DNA of 41,794 nucleotides from Paracoccus sp. (in: a-proteobacteria) (GTDB lineage: Bacteria > Pseudomonadota > Alphaproteobacteria > Rhodobacterales > Rhodobacteraceae): contig JAUNTZ010000021.1 in the NCBI GenBank assembly GCA_030538425.1, forward strand, positions 1 to 41,794, given 5' to 3'. The notes beneath the pieces were generated by a model. The model was given only the letters and a program-made list of their open reading frames with translations, searched no databases and was not told the DNA's origin. Positions 24,788 through 34,390 of the stretch are shown here, piece after piece. The position numbers and the translations under genes were made by a program. Numbering within the stretch: the first letter of the stretch is position 1; every line of letters begins with the position of its first letter.

Positions 24788-24997
24788 TTGTCCACCGTTC
24801 ACACGAAGTTAACGAAACCGTCATGAATCTGGCAGGGTTTTCATAGGCTTGTCGCAAGCTCATAAAATAATGTGGAATATCAACGGGATAATTTATTGCC
24901 TAAAAATTGGGCAAATGAAGGAAACCCCTTGATTTGCGCGCTGCGGACATGGCCCAAGGAACTCACCCACAGAGTTATCCACAGATTCCGTGGATAG
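24788..24997. promoter_or_regulatory. DnaA-box and GANTC cluster upstream of uvrC (possible origin or DnaA-controlled promoter)
   Basis: The roughly 300-base gap holds a perfect DnaA box TTATCCACA (24975-24983). Three weaker ones are TTGTCCACC (24788), TGTGGAATA (24871, reverse) and CGTGGATAG (24989, reverse). Between them is an AT-rich patch (about 24845-24910) in an otherwise GC-rich genome. GANTC sites, the targets of CcrM methylation, occur at 24825, 24984, 25042 and 25076; about one would be expected by chance. This is the layout of an alphaproteobacterial origin or of a cell-cycle-controlled promoter. No gene is supported in the gap. Confidence 0.45.
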
Positions 24998-25060
24998 GAT
25001 CGGGGTTGCAGCCGCGCCCCAAAACTTGCAGCCCAAGGGCAGAATCACCTTCTGAATGAC

Positions 25061-26932
25061 ATGACCGACCGCAGCGATTCCCCCGACCAACCAAAGCCCG
25101 CAGGCCGCGCGGTCATTGCGGGCTATCTGCGCCATCTGGAGACCAGCCCCGGCGTTTACCGGATGCTGGATGCGCAGGGCGCGGTTCTGTATGTCGGCAA
25201 GGCGCGCAACCTGCGCGCGCGGGTCTCGAACTATGCGCGCGAGACCGGCCACACCGCCCGCATCGCCCGCATGATCCGCGAGACATGCAGCATGATGTTC
25301 CTGACCACACGCTCGGAAACCGAGGCGCTGTTGCTGGAACAGAATCTCATCAAGCAGTTGAAGCCGCGCTATAACGTGCTGCTGCGCGACGACAAATCCC
25401 TGCCGAATATCCTTGTGGCCAAGTCGCACCCTTTCCCGCAGATCAAGAAGCATCGCGGCGCGAAGTCCGAAAAGGGCGACTATTACGGCCCTTTCGCCAG
25501 TGCGGGGGCGGTGAACCGCACGTTGAACCAGTTGCAGCGCGTGTTCCTGCTGCGCAACTGCACCGATGCGGTGTTCGAATCGCGGACGCGGCCTTGCCTG
25601 CTCTATCAGATCAAGCGGTGCAGCGCGCCCTGTGTGGGCCGGGTGAGCGAGGCCGAATATGGCGCCCTTGTCGCGGATGCCGAGCAGTTCCTGCGCGGCA
25701 AGACCACCGCGATTCAGGCCAGCCTTGCCGCCGAGATGGCGGCCGCATCCGAGGCGATGGAATACGAACGCGCCGCCGCCCTGCGCGACCGCATCGCGGC
25801 GCTTACCTCGGTGCAGTCGGTGCAGGCGATCAATCCTCGCGCGGTGCCCGAGGCGGACATCATCGCGCTCCATATGGAAAGCGGGCAGGCCTGCGTTCAG
25901 GTGTTTTTCATTCGCGGCAACCAGAACTGGGGCAACCGCGATTTCTATCCGCGTCTGGGCGGGGCCGAATCGCCCGATGAGGTGATGGAGGCGTTTCTGG
26001 CCCAGTTCTACGACAACAAGGTGCCGCCGCCGCTGATCCTGCTGAGCCACGGGATCGAGGATGTCGAACCGATGGTCGAATTGCTGTCCGACCGGGCGGG
26101 CCGCAAGGTCACGCTGAGCGTCCCGCAGCGGGGCGAAAAGGCCGATCTGGTTGAGAACGCGCTGCGCAATGCGCGCGAATCGCTGGCCCGCCGCATGTCC
26201 GAAAGCGCGGCTCAGGCGCGGCTGCTGGAGGGGCTGGCCGAGGCCTTCGATCTGCCCGGCCCGCCCCGCCGGATCGAGGTTTACGACAACAGCCATATTC
26301 AGGGCAGCAACGCCGTGGGCGGCATGATCGTGGCCGGACCCGAGGGGTTCATCAAAAGCCAGTATCGCAAGTTCAACATCAAGGGCACCGAGATCACGCC
26401 GGGCGACGATTTCGGCATGATGAAAGAGGTTCTGACCCGCCGCTTTACCCGCCTGCTGAAGGAAGACCCCGACCGGCAGGGCGAGACATGGCCGGACCTG
26501 TTGTTGATCGACGGCGGCGCGGGGCAGGTCTCGGCGGTGGCGGAGATCATGGCTGAACTGGGGCTGGATGATGTGCCGGTGGTGGGGGTGGCCAAGGGCG
26601 TGGACCGCGACCACGGCAAAGAGGAATTCCACCGCCCCGGCACCCGCCCCTTCGCGCTGCGCATGAACGATCCGGTCCTCTATTTCGTGCAGCGCCTGCG
26701 CGACGAGGCCCACCGCTGGGCCATCGGCACCCACCGCGCGCGGCGCGCCAAGGCGCTGACCGCCTCGCCTCTGGATGAGGTCGCAGGCATCGGCGCGGCC
26801 CGCAAACGCGCGCTGCTGGCGCATTTCGGCTCGGCCAAGGCGGTGAGCCGCGCGGCTGTGGCGGATTTGATGGCGGTGGACGGCATCAGCGAGGCACTGG
26901 CGCAGGCGATTTATGATCGGTTTAATGGGTAG
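25061..26932 (+). CDS. uvrC: Excinuclease ABC subunit C
   Basis: UvrC makes both incisions in nucleotide excision repair with UvrA and UvrB. The 623-residue protein has the GIY-YIG nuclease ([20 protein letters not shown], about residues 28-50) and a UVR domain ([18 protein letters not shown]). The RNase-H-like nuclease follows with [18 protein letters not shown] and [17 protein letters not shown]-terminal helix-hairpin-helix pair ends in [18 protein letters not shown]. Length is normal. The ribosome site is weak, and no better start is seen. The upstream gap carries DnaA boxes. Decayed copies of its last 35-50 bases are found three times just downstream. Confidence 0.95.
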   Translation: MTDRSDSPDQPKPAGRAVIAGYLRHLETSPGVYRMLDAQGAVLYVGKARNLRARVSNYARETGHTARIARMIRETCSMMFLTTRSETEALLLEQNLIKQLKPRYNVLLRDDKSLPNILVAKSHPFPQIKKHRGAKSEKGDYYGPFASAGAVNRTLNQLQRVFLLRNCTDAVFESRTRPCLLYQIKRCSAPCVGRVSEAEYGALVADAEQFLRGKTTAIQASLAAEMAAASEAMEYERAAALRDRIAALTSVQSVQAINPRAVPEADIIALHMESGQACVQVFFIRGNQNWGNRDFYPRLGGAESPDEVMEAFLAQFYDNKVPPPLILLSHGIEDVEPMVELLSDRAGRKVTLSVPQRGEKADLVENALRNARESLARRMSESAAQARLLEGLAEAFDLPGPPRRIEVYDNSHIQGSNAVGGMIVAGPEGFIKSQYRKFNIKGTEITPGDDFGMMKEVLTRRFTRLLKEDPDRQGETWPDLLLIDGGAGQVSAVAEIMAELGLDDVPVVGVAKGVDRDHGKEEFHRPGTRPFALRMNDPVLYFVQRLRDEAHRWAIGTHRARRAKALTASPLDEVAGIGAARKRALLAHFGSAKAVSRAAVADLMAVDGISEALAQAIYDRFNG

Positions 26933-26969
26933 GGGTGGGGGCTGAGGAGAATTGGGAAGTGTTGAGTCG

Positions 26970-27529
26970 GCCCGAACGCTCGCTCATAACGAAGCTGCCT
27001 CGTGCAGCTATGCAATGCCCGGGCTTGATCTCATGCAGACAGACTGCCCATGAATTGGGTCAGCGTGGCGCAGGCGTTTTATGCTGGGTTCGATGGGTGG
27101 GTGTAAAAGGGTGAAGGCGAAGGCAAGGGCGCGGCGTTAGTGGATTGGGCAGTGGGGAGAGCTTGATCCGGGCCGAACCTGGGTCGCATGGCGGGGCTCC
27201 TTCGAACAGCAATGCGATGCCTGTCAGCACACGCGGCCCCGATCTCATCAAAGCAGACCGGCTCGTGCCAAGCGCATCATTGCGGCGCGGGCGGTTTATT
27301 GTCGGTAATGGGTGGTCATATCGGGCGCTTGGGTGAAGGTGGAGGCATGGGCGCGGATCTGGCGGCGGGGCGGTCTTGATCCAGTCCGAATGCATTTTCC
27401 ATAGCGAAGCTGTCTCGCGCAGCAATGCGATGCCTGTCAGCATAGGCGGCCCCGATCTCACCAAATCATACCGCCCGGGCGAACCGCATCAGCGTGGCGC
27501 GGGCGGTTTATTGTCGGTTTGATGGGCGG
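26970..27529. repeat. Three degenerate tandem copies of the uvrC 3' end and its downstream spacer
   Basis: The 638 bases between uvrC and the hydrolase gene contain no supported gene. The uvrC end at 26898-26932 recurs at 27066-27100 (29 of 35 identical), 27293-27315 plus indel (about 27 of 35) and 27495-27529 (28 of 35). Read in the uvrC frame, the copies give SVAQAFYAGFDG, AARAVYCR and ISVARAVYCRFDG, against [15 protein letters not shown] in UvrC. The spacers between them are also related: GCAGCAATGCGATGCCTGTCAG is shared with small changes by the copies near 27210 and 27420. Spacing is 227 and 202 bases. Confidence 0.75.
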
Positions 27530-27570
27530 GCTGTGTTAGGCTCGCGCTCGGGCGCTGCGGAGTTTGTTCC

Positions 27571-28485
27571 ATGATGAAATTGATTGCTGCGGCGATGTTC
27601 ACTCTGACGGCGGGCGGGGCGTTGGCCGATCCGCAACAGACCATGCGTGAAGATGGCAGCGTGATTGACTGGGCGCTTGATTTGTCTGACGGCGCGCCTG
27701 AGGGGTTGATCGTTCTTGCGCAGGGCTCGGGCTGTCAGCCCACAGCGCAGAGCGCCAATCTGGATGCGATCCGCGCGGCTTTTCCGGGGTTTGCCGCGCT
27801 GCGGGTTGAGAAATACGGGGTCGCCCCCGACGACAATCCGACCGATGACCACAGCGATTGCAGCCCGGCCTATTACGAAGGCTTTACCAGTTCCGGGCGG
27901 TTGGAGGATTATCTGGCGGCGCTGGCCCGGCTTGAGAGCGCGGATTGGTGGAATGGCCGGCTGATCGTGGCGGGCGGCTCATCCGGGGGTGAGATGGTCG
28001 CGCGAATCGCGGCGCGGCGCAAGATTGATGCCGGTGTGATGATCTCATCGGCGCGCGGGGTCAGCTTTGGCGAGATGGTCCGCGCCTCGATCATGGCCGA
28101 GATGGCGCGTCACAACGTCCCGCCCGAAGAATGGCCGCCCGTGGATGAGGTGTTCGAGCGCGCCCGCGCCAATCCCGACAGCGGCGAGATCTGGGCCGGG
28201 CATGGGGCGCGGTTCTGGGCCGATGCGATAGATTATCGCGCGATGGACGATCTGCTGGCCAGCGATGCGCCGTTGCTGCTGATACAGGGTGGGCGTGATG
28301 CGGGCACACCGGTCGCGCAGGCGCGCGCGGTTGCCGATGGCTTTGCCGAGGCCGGGCGCGGCAACCTGACTTATTGGGAATATCCCGCGCTGGATCATGG
28401 GTTGGCCGATCCCGAGGGACGGTCGCATCTGGCGGAGGTGCTGGCGATGGCGGCGTTTTGGGTGGCGGCTCAGCCCGCCAGATAA
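27571..28485 (+). CDS. Secreted alpha/beta hydrolase
   Basis: This 304-residue protein has a signal peptide ([19 protein letters not shown]). An alpha/beta-hydrolase fold follows: nucleophile Ser in [12 protein letters not shown], acid in [11 protein letters not shown] and His in PALDHGLAD. Early Cys residues ([17 protein letters not shown]) may form a disulfide in the periplasm. It could be an esterase, lipase or dienelactone hydrolase-like enzyme; the substrate is unknown. A second ATG follows the first. The ribosome site is poor. The gene lies just after the uvrC-tail repeats, whose last copy ends about 40 bases before its start. Its stop overlaps the end of ruvX by 16 bases, in convergent orientation. 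Confidence 0.8.
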   Translation: MMKLIAAAMFTLTAGGALADPQQTMREDGSVIDWALDLSDGAPEGLIVLAQGSGCQPTAQSANLDAIRAAFPGFAALRVEKYGVAPDDNPTDDHSDCSPAYYEGFTSSGRLEDYLAALARLESADWWNGRLIVAGGSSGGEMVARIAARRKIDAGVMISSARGVSFGEMVRASIMAEMARHNVPPEEWPPVDEVFERARANPDSGEIWAGHGARFWADAIDYRAMDDLLASDAPLLLIQGGRDAGTPVAQARAVADGFAEAGRGNLTYWEYPALDHGLADPEGRSHLAEVLAMAAFWVAAQPAR

Positions 28486-28940
28486 CGCAGCCGGTCCAGC
28501 GCGCCTTGCAGGATATAGCCCGCCGCGACCTGGTCGATGACCTCGGCGCGGCGGCGGCGGGAGGTGTCGGCTTCCAGCAAGGCGCGCTCGGCGGCGACGG
28601 TGGAGAGGCGCTCATCCCAGAAGGTGATGGGCAGATCGGTCAGGCGCGACAGGTTGCGGGCGAAGGCGCGGGTGGATTGGGCGCGTGGGCCCTCGCTGCC
28701 ATCCATGTTGCGCGGCAGGCCAAGGACCAGACCGGCAAGGCCGCGCTCAGCAACAATCGCCAGCAAGGCCTTCGCGTCCAGCGTGAACTTTTCACGCCGG
28801 ATCACGGTGATCGGCGAGGCCACCTGACGCAGCCCGTCGCTGACTGCCACGCCGATGGTCTTGGTGCCCAGATCAAGCCCGGCAATCGCGCCCGCGCGGG
28901 GCAGGGCGGCGGCGAAATCGGCGATATCCTCAAGGATCAC
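28470..28940 (-). CDS. ruvX: Putative Holliday junction resolvase RuvX (YqgF)
   Basis: RuvX/YqgF is an RNase-H-fold nuclease linked to pre-16S rRNA 5' processing and proposed to resolve Holliday junctions. The 156-residue protein has [17 protein letters not shown] with the catalytic Asp, [17 protein letters not shown] and [15 protein letters not shown]. It starts with GTG, because the ccmI stop overlaps it (GTGA), so the two genes are translationally coupled. The short N-terminal extension before the RNase-H strand is a little longer than in E. coli. Confidence 0.93.
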   Translation of the reverse strand: MILEDIADFAAALPRAGAIAGLDLGTKTIGVAVSDGLRQVASPITVIRREKFTLDAKALLAIVAERGLAGLVLGLPRNMDGSEGPRAQSTRAFARNLSRLTDLPITFWDERLSTVAAERALLEADTSRRRRAEVIDQVAAGYILQGALDRLRYLAG

Positions 28941-30208
28941 GGCGCGGCGCCCTCGGGCACGCTCAGCCCGGCCTGCGCTGCGGCGCGGTTGATCGTGGCC
29001 AGCATCTCGGGATGGGTTGCGAAACGCTGCTGCGCCTCATCAAGGATCAGCTGCGCCTGCCCGGTATTGCCCAGAACGGCATGGGCCGAGATCAGCCGCG
29101 CCCATTCTTCGGGACTGCCGCCCTCAGTTGCAAGGCGCTCTTCAAGCCGCCGGACCATGCCGCCGATCATCGCGCTGCGCTCTGATTCGCTCATATCGGC
29201 GGCTGCGGCCATCATCTCGGCATCGGGACCGGCCATGGCTGCGCCCCCTTCGGCGGGCGGCACATAGTTCGGACGTCCGGCCAGCCAGGCCAGATCCTGA
29301 ATGACCGGGCGGATATCGCGATTCCAGGGCGCGTCATCGGGCCCCTCGGCCAGAAGCCCGGCCCAGATCGGGAAGGCGCGGTCCTCGCGCCCGTTTTGCG
29401 CATGAAGCAGACCCGCAACATAGCGCGCCTGCGGGTTTGACGGATCAAGCCGCAGCGCCATGGCCGCGTGACGCTCAGCCTCCGGGGTCACGACGCCGCC
29501 TGCCGCGTCCAGCATCAGGACCGAGAGCATCGCGTGATCCTCGGCACTGGCTTCGGCGCCGGTGACCTCAACCAGATGGGCCTGAGCGGTGCGGGCGGCG
29601 ACCGAATTGCCAAGCCGCGCCTCATGGAAGGCCAGCAGGCGCAGCCCTTGAGGATCGTCCGGGTTGCGGGTGACGGCCTCGCGCAGCTGTTCGATCAACG
29701 TGGCATATTGCGGGTCCTCGGGCAGGCGCGGCATGGCGCCCGCCTCGGCGCGGGCGGCGGTGACTTGCGCCTCAGCCTCAGCCTCAGCCTGAGTGGGTCG
29801 GGCGTCATAGCTGGCCTGAGCGGCGGCAAGCCGCGCGGCAAGGGGCTGATCGGGCATCGAGGGCACGCCGACCCAAGCATAAACACCGATGGCCGCAGCC
29901 ACCGTCACCGCCAGAACCGCGCTTGCGGCCAGCATATGCCGCCCGCCGCTGGCCGTGCCGCCAGAGGCGCTCAGCTTGCGGTCGGCGTCCAGCACCTTGC
30001 GCCCGATCTCAGTGCGCAGCCGCGCGGCATCATCGGCGGTGATGATCCCGCGCGCCAGGTCGCGTTCCACCTCGGCCAGCTGGTCGCGATAGACTTGCAG
30101 GTCATAGGCGGCGGCAGGCTGCATCTGGACCTCACCCGCCCGCCGGAACGGTGCCATGATGGCCAGCACAACAACCGCCGTCACAGCGGCAAGGATCAGC
30201 CAGAACAT
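28937..30208 (-). CDS. ccmI: Cytochrome c maturation protein CcmI
   Basis: CcmI holds apocytochrome c for heme ligation by the CcmFH complex in the periplasm. The 423-residue protein has the family two-helix N-terminus, [20 protein letters not shown] and a second helix near [17 protein letters not shown] heptad-rich loop ([19 protein letters not shown]) lies between them. TPR-like repeats follow to about residue 260, then a less conserved C-terminal domain. This is the fused CcmI form of alphaproteobacteria. AAGGGGG precedes the ATG. It leads ruvX with overlapping stop and start codons. The other ccm genes are not in the window. Confidence 0.93.
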   Translation of the reverse strand: MFWLILAAVTAVVVLAIMAPFRRAGEVQMQPAAAYDLQVYRDQLAEVERDLARGIITADDAARLRTEIGRKVLDADRKLSASGGTASGGRHMLAASAVLAVTVAAAIGVYAWVGVPSMPDQPLAARLAAAQASYDARPTQAEAEAEAQVTAARAEAGAMPRLPEDPQYATLIEQLREAVTRNPDDPQGLRLLAFHEARLGNSVAARTAQAHLVEVTGAEASAEDHAMLSVLMLDAAGGVVTPEAERHAAMALRLDPSNPQARYVAGLLHAQNGREDRAFPIWAGLLAEGPDDAPWNRDIRPVIQDLAWLAGRPNYVPPAEGGAAMAGPDAEMMAAAADMSESERSAMIGGMVRRLEERLATEGGSPEEWARLISAHAVLGNTGQAQLILDEAQQRFATHPEMLATINRAAAQAGLSVPEGAAP

Positions 30209-30417
30209 GATGCCCCCTTATCGTTCGGCGCGTCTTGGCGGCCTGTCTATCGGGTTTGGCGCCGCAGCGTAACCCCGCCGGACAATCGGTCGCACAAGCG
30301 CGGAACCCTCTGTCCGCGCCGGGGTTATATCAGCGGAACCCCGATCAGGGCTTTTCCGCGGCATCACGACGTGGAACAACAGGCCCGAATGAAACGCCGC
30401 CAGAACAGGAGACTGAC

Positions 30418-31017
30418 ATGGCCTTCACGCTTCCCGACCTTCCTTATGCCCATGATGCGCTTGCCGATGCAGGCATGTCGAAAGAGACGCTGGAATACCA
30501 CCATGACAAGCACCACAAAGCCTATGTGGACAAGCTGAATGAGCTTATCGAAGGCACCGAGTGGGAAGGCAAGTCGCTGGAAGACATCGTCAAAGGCACC
30601 TATGAAAAGGGTGCGGTGGCGCAAAGCGGCATCTTCAACAACGCCTCGCAGCACTGGAACCATGCGCAGTTCTGGGAAATGATGGGCCCCGACAACAACG
30701 CCATGCCGTCCGAGCTGGAGGCCGCGATCAAGGACTCCTTCGGTTCGGTCGATGATTTCAAGAAGAAATTCGCCGAGGCGGGCGGTGGCCAGTTCGGTTC
30801 CGGCTGGGCCTGGCTGGTCAAGAACGCCGATGGCGGGCTTGAGGTGACCAAGACCGAGAACGGCGTGAACCCGCTGTGCTTTGGTCAGACCGCGCTTCTG
30901 GGCTGCGATGTGTGGGAGCACTCCTACTATATCGACTTCCGCAACGCGCGCCCGAAATATCTGGAGAACTTCCTCGACAAGCTGGTGAACTGGGAAAACG
31001 TCGCCAGCCGGATGTGA
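30418..31017 (+). CDS. sodB: Superoxide dismutase (Fe type)
   Basis: This cytoplasmic enzyme removes superoxide. The 199-residue protein starts MAFTLPDLPYAHDALADAGM behind AGGAGA. Metal ligands are visible: His in EYHHDKHHKAY, His in SQHWNHAQFW, and Asp and His in DVWEHSYYIDFRNARPKYLE. GGQFGSGWAWLV and the Gln of NNASQHWNH fit the iron type, though metal use can be cambialistic. The 60 upstream codons of the longest ORF cover the promoter region and are not coding. A strong terminator follows 25 bases after the stop. It is monocistronic, divergent from ccmI. Confidence 0.95.
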   Translation: MAFTLPDLPYAHDALADAGMSKETLEYHHDKHHKAYVDKLNELIEGTEWEGKSLEDIVKGTYEKGAVAQSGIFNNASQHWNHAQFWEMMGPDNNAMPSELEAAIKDSFGSVDDFKKKFAEAGGGQFGSGWAWLVKNADGGLEVTKTENGVNPLCFGQTALLGCDVWEHSYYIDFRNARPKYLENFLDKLVNWENVASRM

Positions 31018-31042
31018 TCCGGGTTTGATTGTTGTGACGAGG

Positions 31043-31073
31043 GCCCGCCTCTGTGAAGGGGCGGGTCTTTTTG
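31043..31073 (+). terminator. sodB terminator
   Basis: CCCGCC and GGCGGG pair across a 10-base loop, with wobble extension, followed by TCTTTTTGTTT. It begins about 26 bases after the sodB stop codon. Confidence 0.85.
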
Positions 31074-31111
31074 TTTGGTGGGGCGTCGTCAACAAGACGC
31101 GGACAGTTGCG

Positions 31112-31240
31112 ACAACAGCGCAATCGGCACACTCATCGCCAGCCCCTCCGCGAGGGCGCGGTGCGTTCGGCTCACTAACACGATGCAGGCGGCCGGCCTG
31201 CACCACAGCGCAATCCCGACGCTCACCGCCAGCCCCTCGA
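31112..31240. repeat. Degenerate 39-base direct repeat downstream of sodB
   Basis: The 333 bases between sodB and rarD hold no supported gene. Two copies of a 39-base sequence (31112-31150 and 31202-31240), 90 bases apart, agree at 31 of 39 positions. Their shared core is ACAGCGCAATC and CGCCAGCCCCTC. The source is unknown. It resembles, in style, the repeats after uvrC and serS. Confidence 0.55.
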
Positions 31241-31350
31241 ACACCATCACGATAACGTGAGCCCACCCTTCGCCTCATCGCCCCCGCCGCGCGCCATTGC
31301 GCCCGGTGCCGATCCGGTCGATGCTGGCGGCCTCAAGCCAAGGGGCGGCC

Positions 31351-32250
31351 ATGACCGAGACCGAAAAAGGCGTTCTGGCGATGATCGGCGTCTGCACGGT
31401 CTGGGGCCTGTCACCGATTTTCTACGGCTGGCTCAGCCATGTGCCGGCGGGTGAGGTGCTGGCGCATCGGACCTTGTGGTCGGTCGCGCTGTTTGCGCTT
31501 TATCTCGGGATGCGCGGGCGGCTGGGAGAGCTTAGCGCAGCCGTCACCGGGCCGCAGGCGGGGCGCTTGATGCTGGCCGCGCTGCTGATTTCAATGAACT
31601 GGGGTGTGTTCATCTGGTCGGTGCAGGCGAACCGGGTCGTTGAATCCTCGATCGGCTATTACATCTTTCCGCTTGTATCGGTCGCGCTTGGCATCGCCGT
31701 TCTGGGTGAGCGTGTCAGTCGCGCGCAGGGCTTCGCGCTGATGCTGGCTGCGGCTGCGGTGGTGGTGCTGACCCTTGGGCTGGGCGCGGCGCCATGGGTC
31801 TCGCTGGCTCTGGCCTTTTCTTTCGGGTTTTACGGTCTGGTCAAGAAAAGGCTTGAGACAGGCGCGGTCATCTCGGTTGCCGCCGAGGTCGTGCTGCTGG
31901 CGCCCTTTGCCGCGCTGTGGCTGGCTTTTGTGCATGTCAGCGCCGCCACCGGCGGGTTTTTCGGGCGTGACCTTGGAACAAGCCTGCTGCTGATCGCCTC
32001 GGGGGCGATTACCGCAATTCCGCTGATCCTCTTCGCCTATGGTGCAAGGCGGATCAGCATGACCAGTTCGGGCCTGTTGTTCTATCTCAACCCGACGCTT
32101 CAGTTTCTGGTCGCGGTGATGTGGTTCGGCCAGCCGGTCACGCGCTGGCATGTGATTGTCTATGCGATGATCTGGACCGCGCTTGCCATCTACACCACCA
32201 CGCTTTGGCGCGCCCGTCGCGCGACTTCACCTGACAGCGAGCGCGGATAG
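31351..32250 (+). CDS. rarD: RarD family DMT transporter
   Basis: This 299-residue protein has about ten membrane helices and the RarD hallmarks GVLAMIGVCTVWGLSPIFYG and VPAGEVLAHRTLWS. Further landmarks are LISMNWGVFIWSVQANRVVE, SSIGYYIFPLVSVALG and the GERVS element. RarD proteins are EamA-type exporters first linked to chloramphenicol sensitivity; the substrate is unknown. AAGGGG precedes the start at MTETEKG, 18 codons inside the longest ORF. It is followed after 62 bases by the YfgM-like gene on the same strand. Confidence 0.92.
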   Translation: MTETEKGVLAMIGVCTVWGLSPIFYGWLSHVPAGEVLAHRTLWSVALFALYLGMRGRLGELSAAVTGPQAGRLMLAALLISMNWGVFIWSVQANRVVESSIGYYIFPLVSVALGIAVLGERVSRAQGFALMLAAAAVVVLTLGLGAAPWVSLALAFSFGFYGLVKKRLETGAVISVAAEVVLLAPFAALWLAFVHVSAATGGFFGRDLGTSLLLIASGAITAIPLILFAYGARRISMTSSGLLFYLNPTLQFLVAVMWFGQPVTRWHVIVYAMIWTALAIYTTTLWRARRATSPDSERG

Positions 32251-32312
32251 CCGGTTCTTGTTCCCAAGCCCGCATTCGCTATAAGGGATGCCAAGGCAAG
32301 AAGCAGGATAAC

Positions 32313-33017
32313 ATGAGCCACGATTCCGACCGTTTCATCAGCGAAGTCACCGAAGAAATGCGCCGCGAGCGTATGGGCACGTTCCTGCGCAAATATGGCT
32401 GGATCGGGATCCTGCTGGTGCTTGTCGTCGTGGGCGGCACCGCCTGGCGCGAATATAGCAATATCCGGGCGAATAATGCGGCGCAGGCTTGGGGCGATGC
32501 GGTGCTGTCGGCGATGGAACAGCCGGAGCCGGAGGCGGCGCTGATGGCGGTCGATCCGCAGGGCTCGGACACGCGCGCGGCGCTGTCGGGCCTGTTGGCG
32601 GCCAGTGTCGCGGTGCAGCGCGATGCGGATGCCGATGTGGCACCGATGCTGGATGCTGCGGCGCAAAGCGCGGGGTCTGACCCGGTTTTGCAGGATCTGG
32701 CCCGGCTCAAGGCGGTGATTGCCGCGGGCGGCGCCATGGCGCCCGATCAGCGTGACGCGGTGCTGGCGGAGCTGGCCGCGCAGGGGCGGCCCTTCCGGCT
32801 TCTGGCGCTTGAACAACAGGCCATCGCGCTGATCGAGGCGGGGCGCGAAGAGGATGCGCTGACCCTGATCCGCCAGATTCAGGCCGAGGCCGATGTCAGC
32901 AGTGGTCTGCGCCGTCGCCTGTCCGAGATGATGATTTCGCTGGGCGGGCCGATGGATGAGGCGATCTCGGGCATGGCCGGTCTGCCGCAGACTGCGACGA
33001 TGCCGCCCCTGCGCTAA
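32313..33017 (+). CDS. YfgM-like TPR membrane protein
   Basis: This 234-residue protein has a short cytoplasmic start (MSHDSDRFISEVTEEMRRER) and one membrane helix at about residues 30-48. A periplasmic TPR_21 domain, rich in Ala and Asp with helical repeats, follows. E. coli YfgM has this form, links the SecYEG translocon to periplasmic chaperones, and is encoded next to bamB and der. The same order is found here (yfgM-like, bamB, der), which supports the call despite weak sequence conservation. AGGA stands before the ATG. It ends 38 bases before bamB. Confidence 0.85.
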   Translation: MSHDSDRFISEVTEEMRRERMGTFLRKYGWIGILLVLVVVGGTAWREYSNIRANNAAQAWGDAVLSAMEQPEPEAALMAVDPQGSDTRAALSGLLAASVAVQRDADADVAPMLDAAAQSAGSDPVLQDLARLKAVIAAGGAMAPDQRDAVLAELAAQGRPFRLLALEQQAIALIEAGREEDALTLIRQIQAEADVSSGLRRRLSEMMISLGGPMDEAISGMAGLPQTATMPPLR

Positions 33018-33055
33018 GGCGCATCCAACCGGCCCCGCGATACGAGGAGATGCCG

Positions 33056-34390
33056 ATGACGACCCGCAAACTGCCCCGCCCCCTGCTTGGCCTTCTGGCC
33101 GCGCCGCTGTTGCTGGCGGCATGTCAGGATCCCGAGGTGATCCTGCCGGGCGCGCGTCTTGATGCGCGCGCGGTCACGTCGCCGGACGGGCCGCAGGTCG
33201 AGCAGAATTTTGCCGTGCAGGCCGGGCCGGTCGCGCTGCCGCCCGCGCGGGCGAATGCCGAATGGACCCATCGCGGCGGCAATGCGCAGCATTTGCCGGG
33301 CCATGTCGCGCTTGGCGCGGGCAACCGGCTGCTCTGGGCCGCCGATATCGGGCCGGGCGACGGGCGCCAGCATCGTATCGCCGCCGATCCTGTGGTGGGC
33401 GGGGGCCGCGTCTTTACGCTGGACAGCCGCGCGGGCGTGGTGGCCACCGGGCTGAACGGCGGCACCCTTTGGCGCACCGATATCACGCCTGCGGGTGAGA
33501 CCTCGGCCTCGGTCTCGGGCGGGGGGCTGGCTTTTGCGAATGGGCAGGTCTTTGCCAGCTCGGGCTTTGGCGAGTTGGTCGCGCTTGATGCGGCAACGGG
33601 CCGGGTTCAGTGGCGACAGCGGGTCAACGCGCCCATCGGCGGCGCGCCCACGGTGTCGGATGGCGTGGTCTATGTGACAGGGCGCAACGCGATTGGCTGG
33701 GCGGTCACCGCGTCGGATGGCAAGCTCTTGTGGCAGGCCGATGGCACCCCGCAGCCGACCGGCCATATGGCGGCCTCGGCCCCGGCGGTGGACGGTGATC
33801 TGGTCGTCTTCCCCTTCGCCTCGGGCCAGCTTCTGGCGGTGGACCGCGCAACCGGCGTCCAGAGGTGGAGCGCGCAGGTCGCAGGCACCCGCGTGGGCCG
33901 CGCCATCTCCTATATCCGCGACATGACGGGCGAGCCGGTGATTGCGGGCAATACCGTCTATGGCGGCACCTCATCGGGGCGCATCAACGCCTTTGACCGC
34001 GAGGGCGGCTTTCAGCTCTGGTCCGCGCGCGAAGGCGCGATGAGCGCGGTTGTCCCGGTCGGCAATTCGGTCTTTGCGGTCAATGACGCGAACCAGCTTG
34101 TCCGCATCGACGCCTCAACCGGCGGCGTTGTCTGGCAGCGTGATCTGCCATGGTTCCGCACCGACAACCCGCGCCGTCAGGATGCGATCTGGGCGCATTA
34201 CGGCCCGGTTCTCGCGGGCGGGCGGCTGATCGTGGCCTCATCGGACGGCTATCTGCGCATGTTCGACCCCTCATCGGGGCAGTTGATCGGGCAGGCCGAG
34301 ATCCCCGGCGGGGCCGCGACCGCGCCGGTCGTGGCGGGCCAGACCCTTTATCTTGTGAACCGTAACGGTCAATTGCTGGCGTATCGCTGA
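33056..34390 (+). CDS. bamB: Outer membrane assembly lipoprotein BamB
   Basis: BamB is the beta-propeller lipoprotein of the BAM complex, which folds outer-membrane proteins. The 444-residue precursor has a lipoprotein signal ending LLLAAC, so Cys is near residue 20. Repeated PQQ-type propeller blades follow, with [42 protein letters not shown] and [14 protein letters not shown]. The second of two in-frame ATG codons was chosen, because GAGGAG directly abuts the first. The stop overlaps the der start (TGATG), so the two are coupled. Confidence 0.94.
   Translation: MTTRKLPRPLLGLLAAPLLLAACQDPEVILPGARLDARAVTSPDGPQVEQNFAVQAGPVALPPARANAEWTHRGGNAQHLPGHVALGAGNRLLWAADIGPGDGRQHRIAADPVVGGGRVFTLDSRAGVVATGLNGGTLWRTDITPAGETSASVSGGGLAFANGQVFASSGFGELVALDAATGRVQWRQRVNAPIGGAPTVSDGVVYVTGRNAIGWAVTASDGKLLWQADGTPQPTGHMAASAPAVDGDLVVFPFASGQLLAVDRATGVQRWSAQVAGTRVGRAISYIRDMTGEPVIAGNTVYGGTSSGRINAFDREGGFQLWSAREGAMSAVVPVGNSVFAVNDANQLVRIDASTGGVVWQRDLPWFRTDNPRRQDAIWAHYGPVLAGGRLIVASSDGYLRMFDPSSGQLIGQAEIPGGAATAPVVAGQTLYLVNRNGQLLAYR

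Noticed and set aside
24893-26824. 643-codon minus-strand frame opposite uvrC
   Set aside because: It covers the whole uvrC gene in antisense and has no domain.
26970-27529. CRISPR array
   Set aside because: The units are about 200-227 bases, badly degenerate and related to the uvrC end. There are no short identical repeats with uniform spacers.
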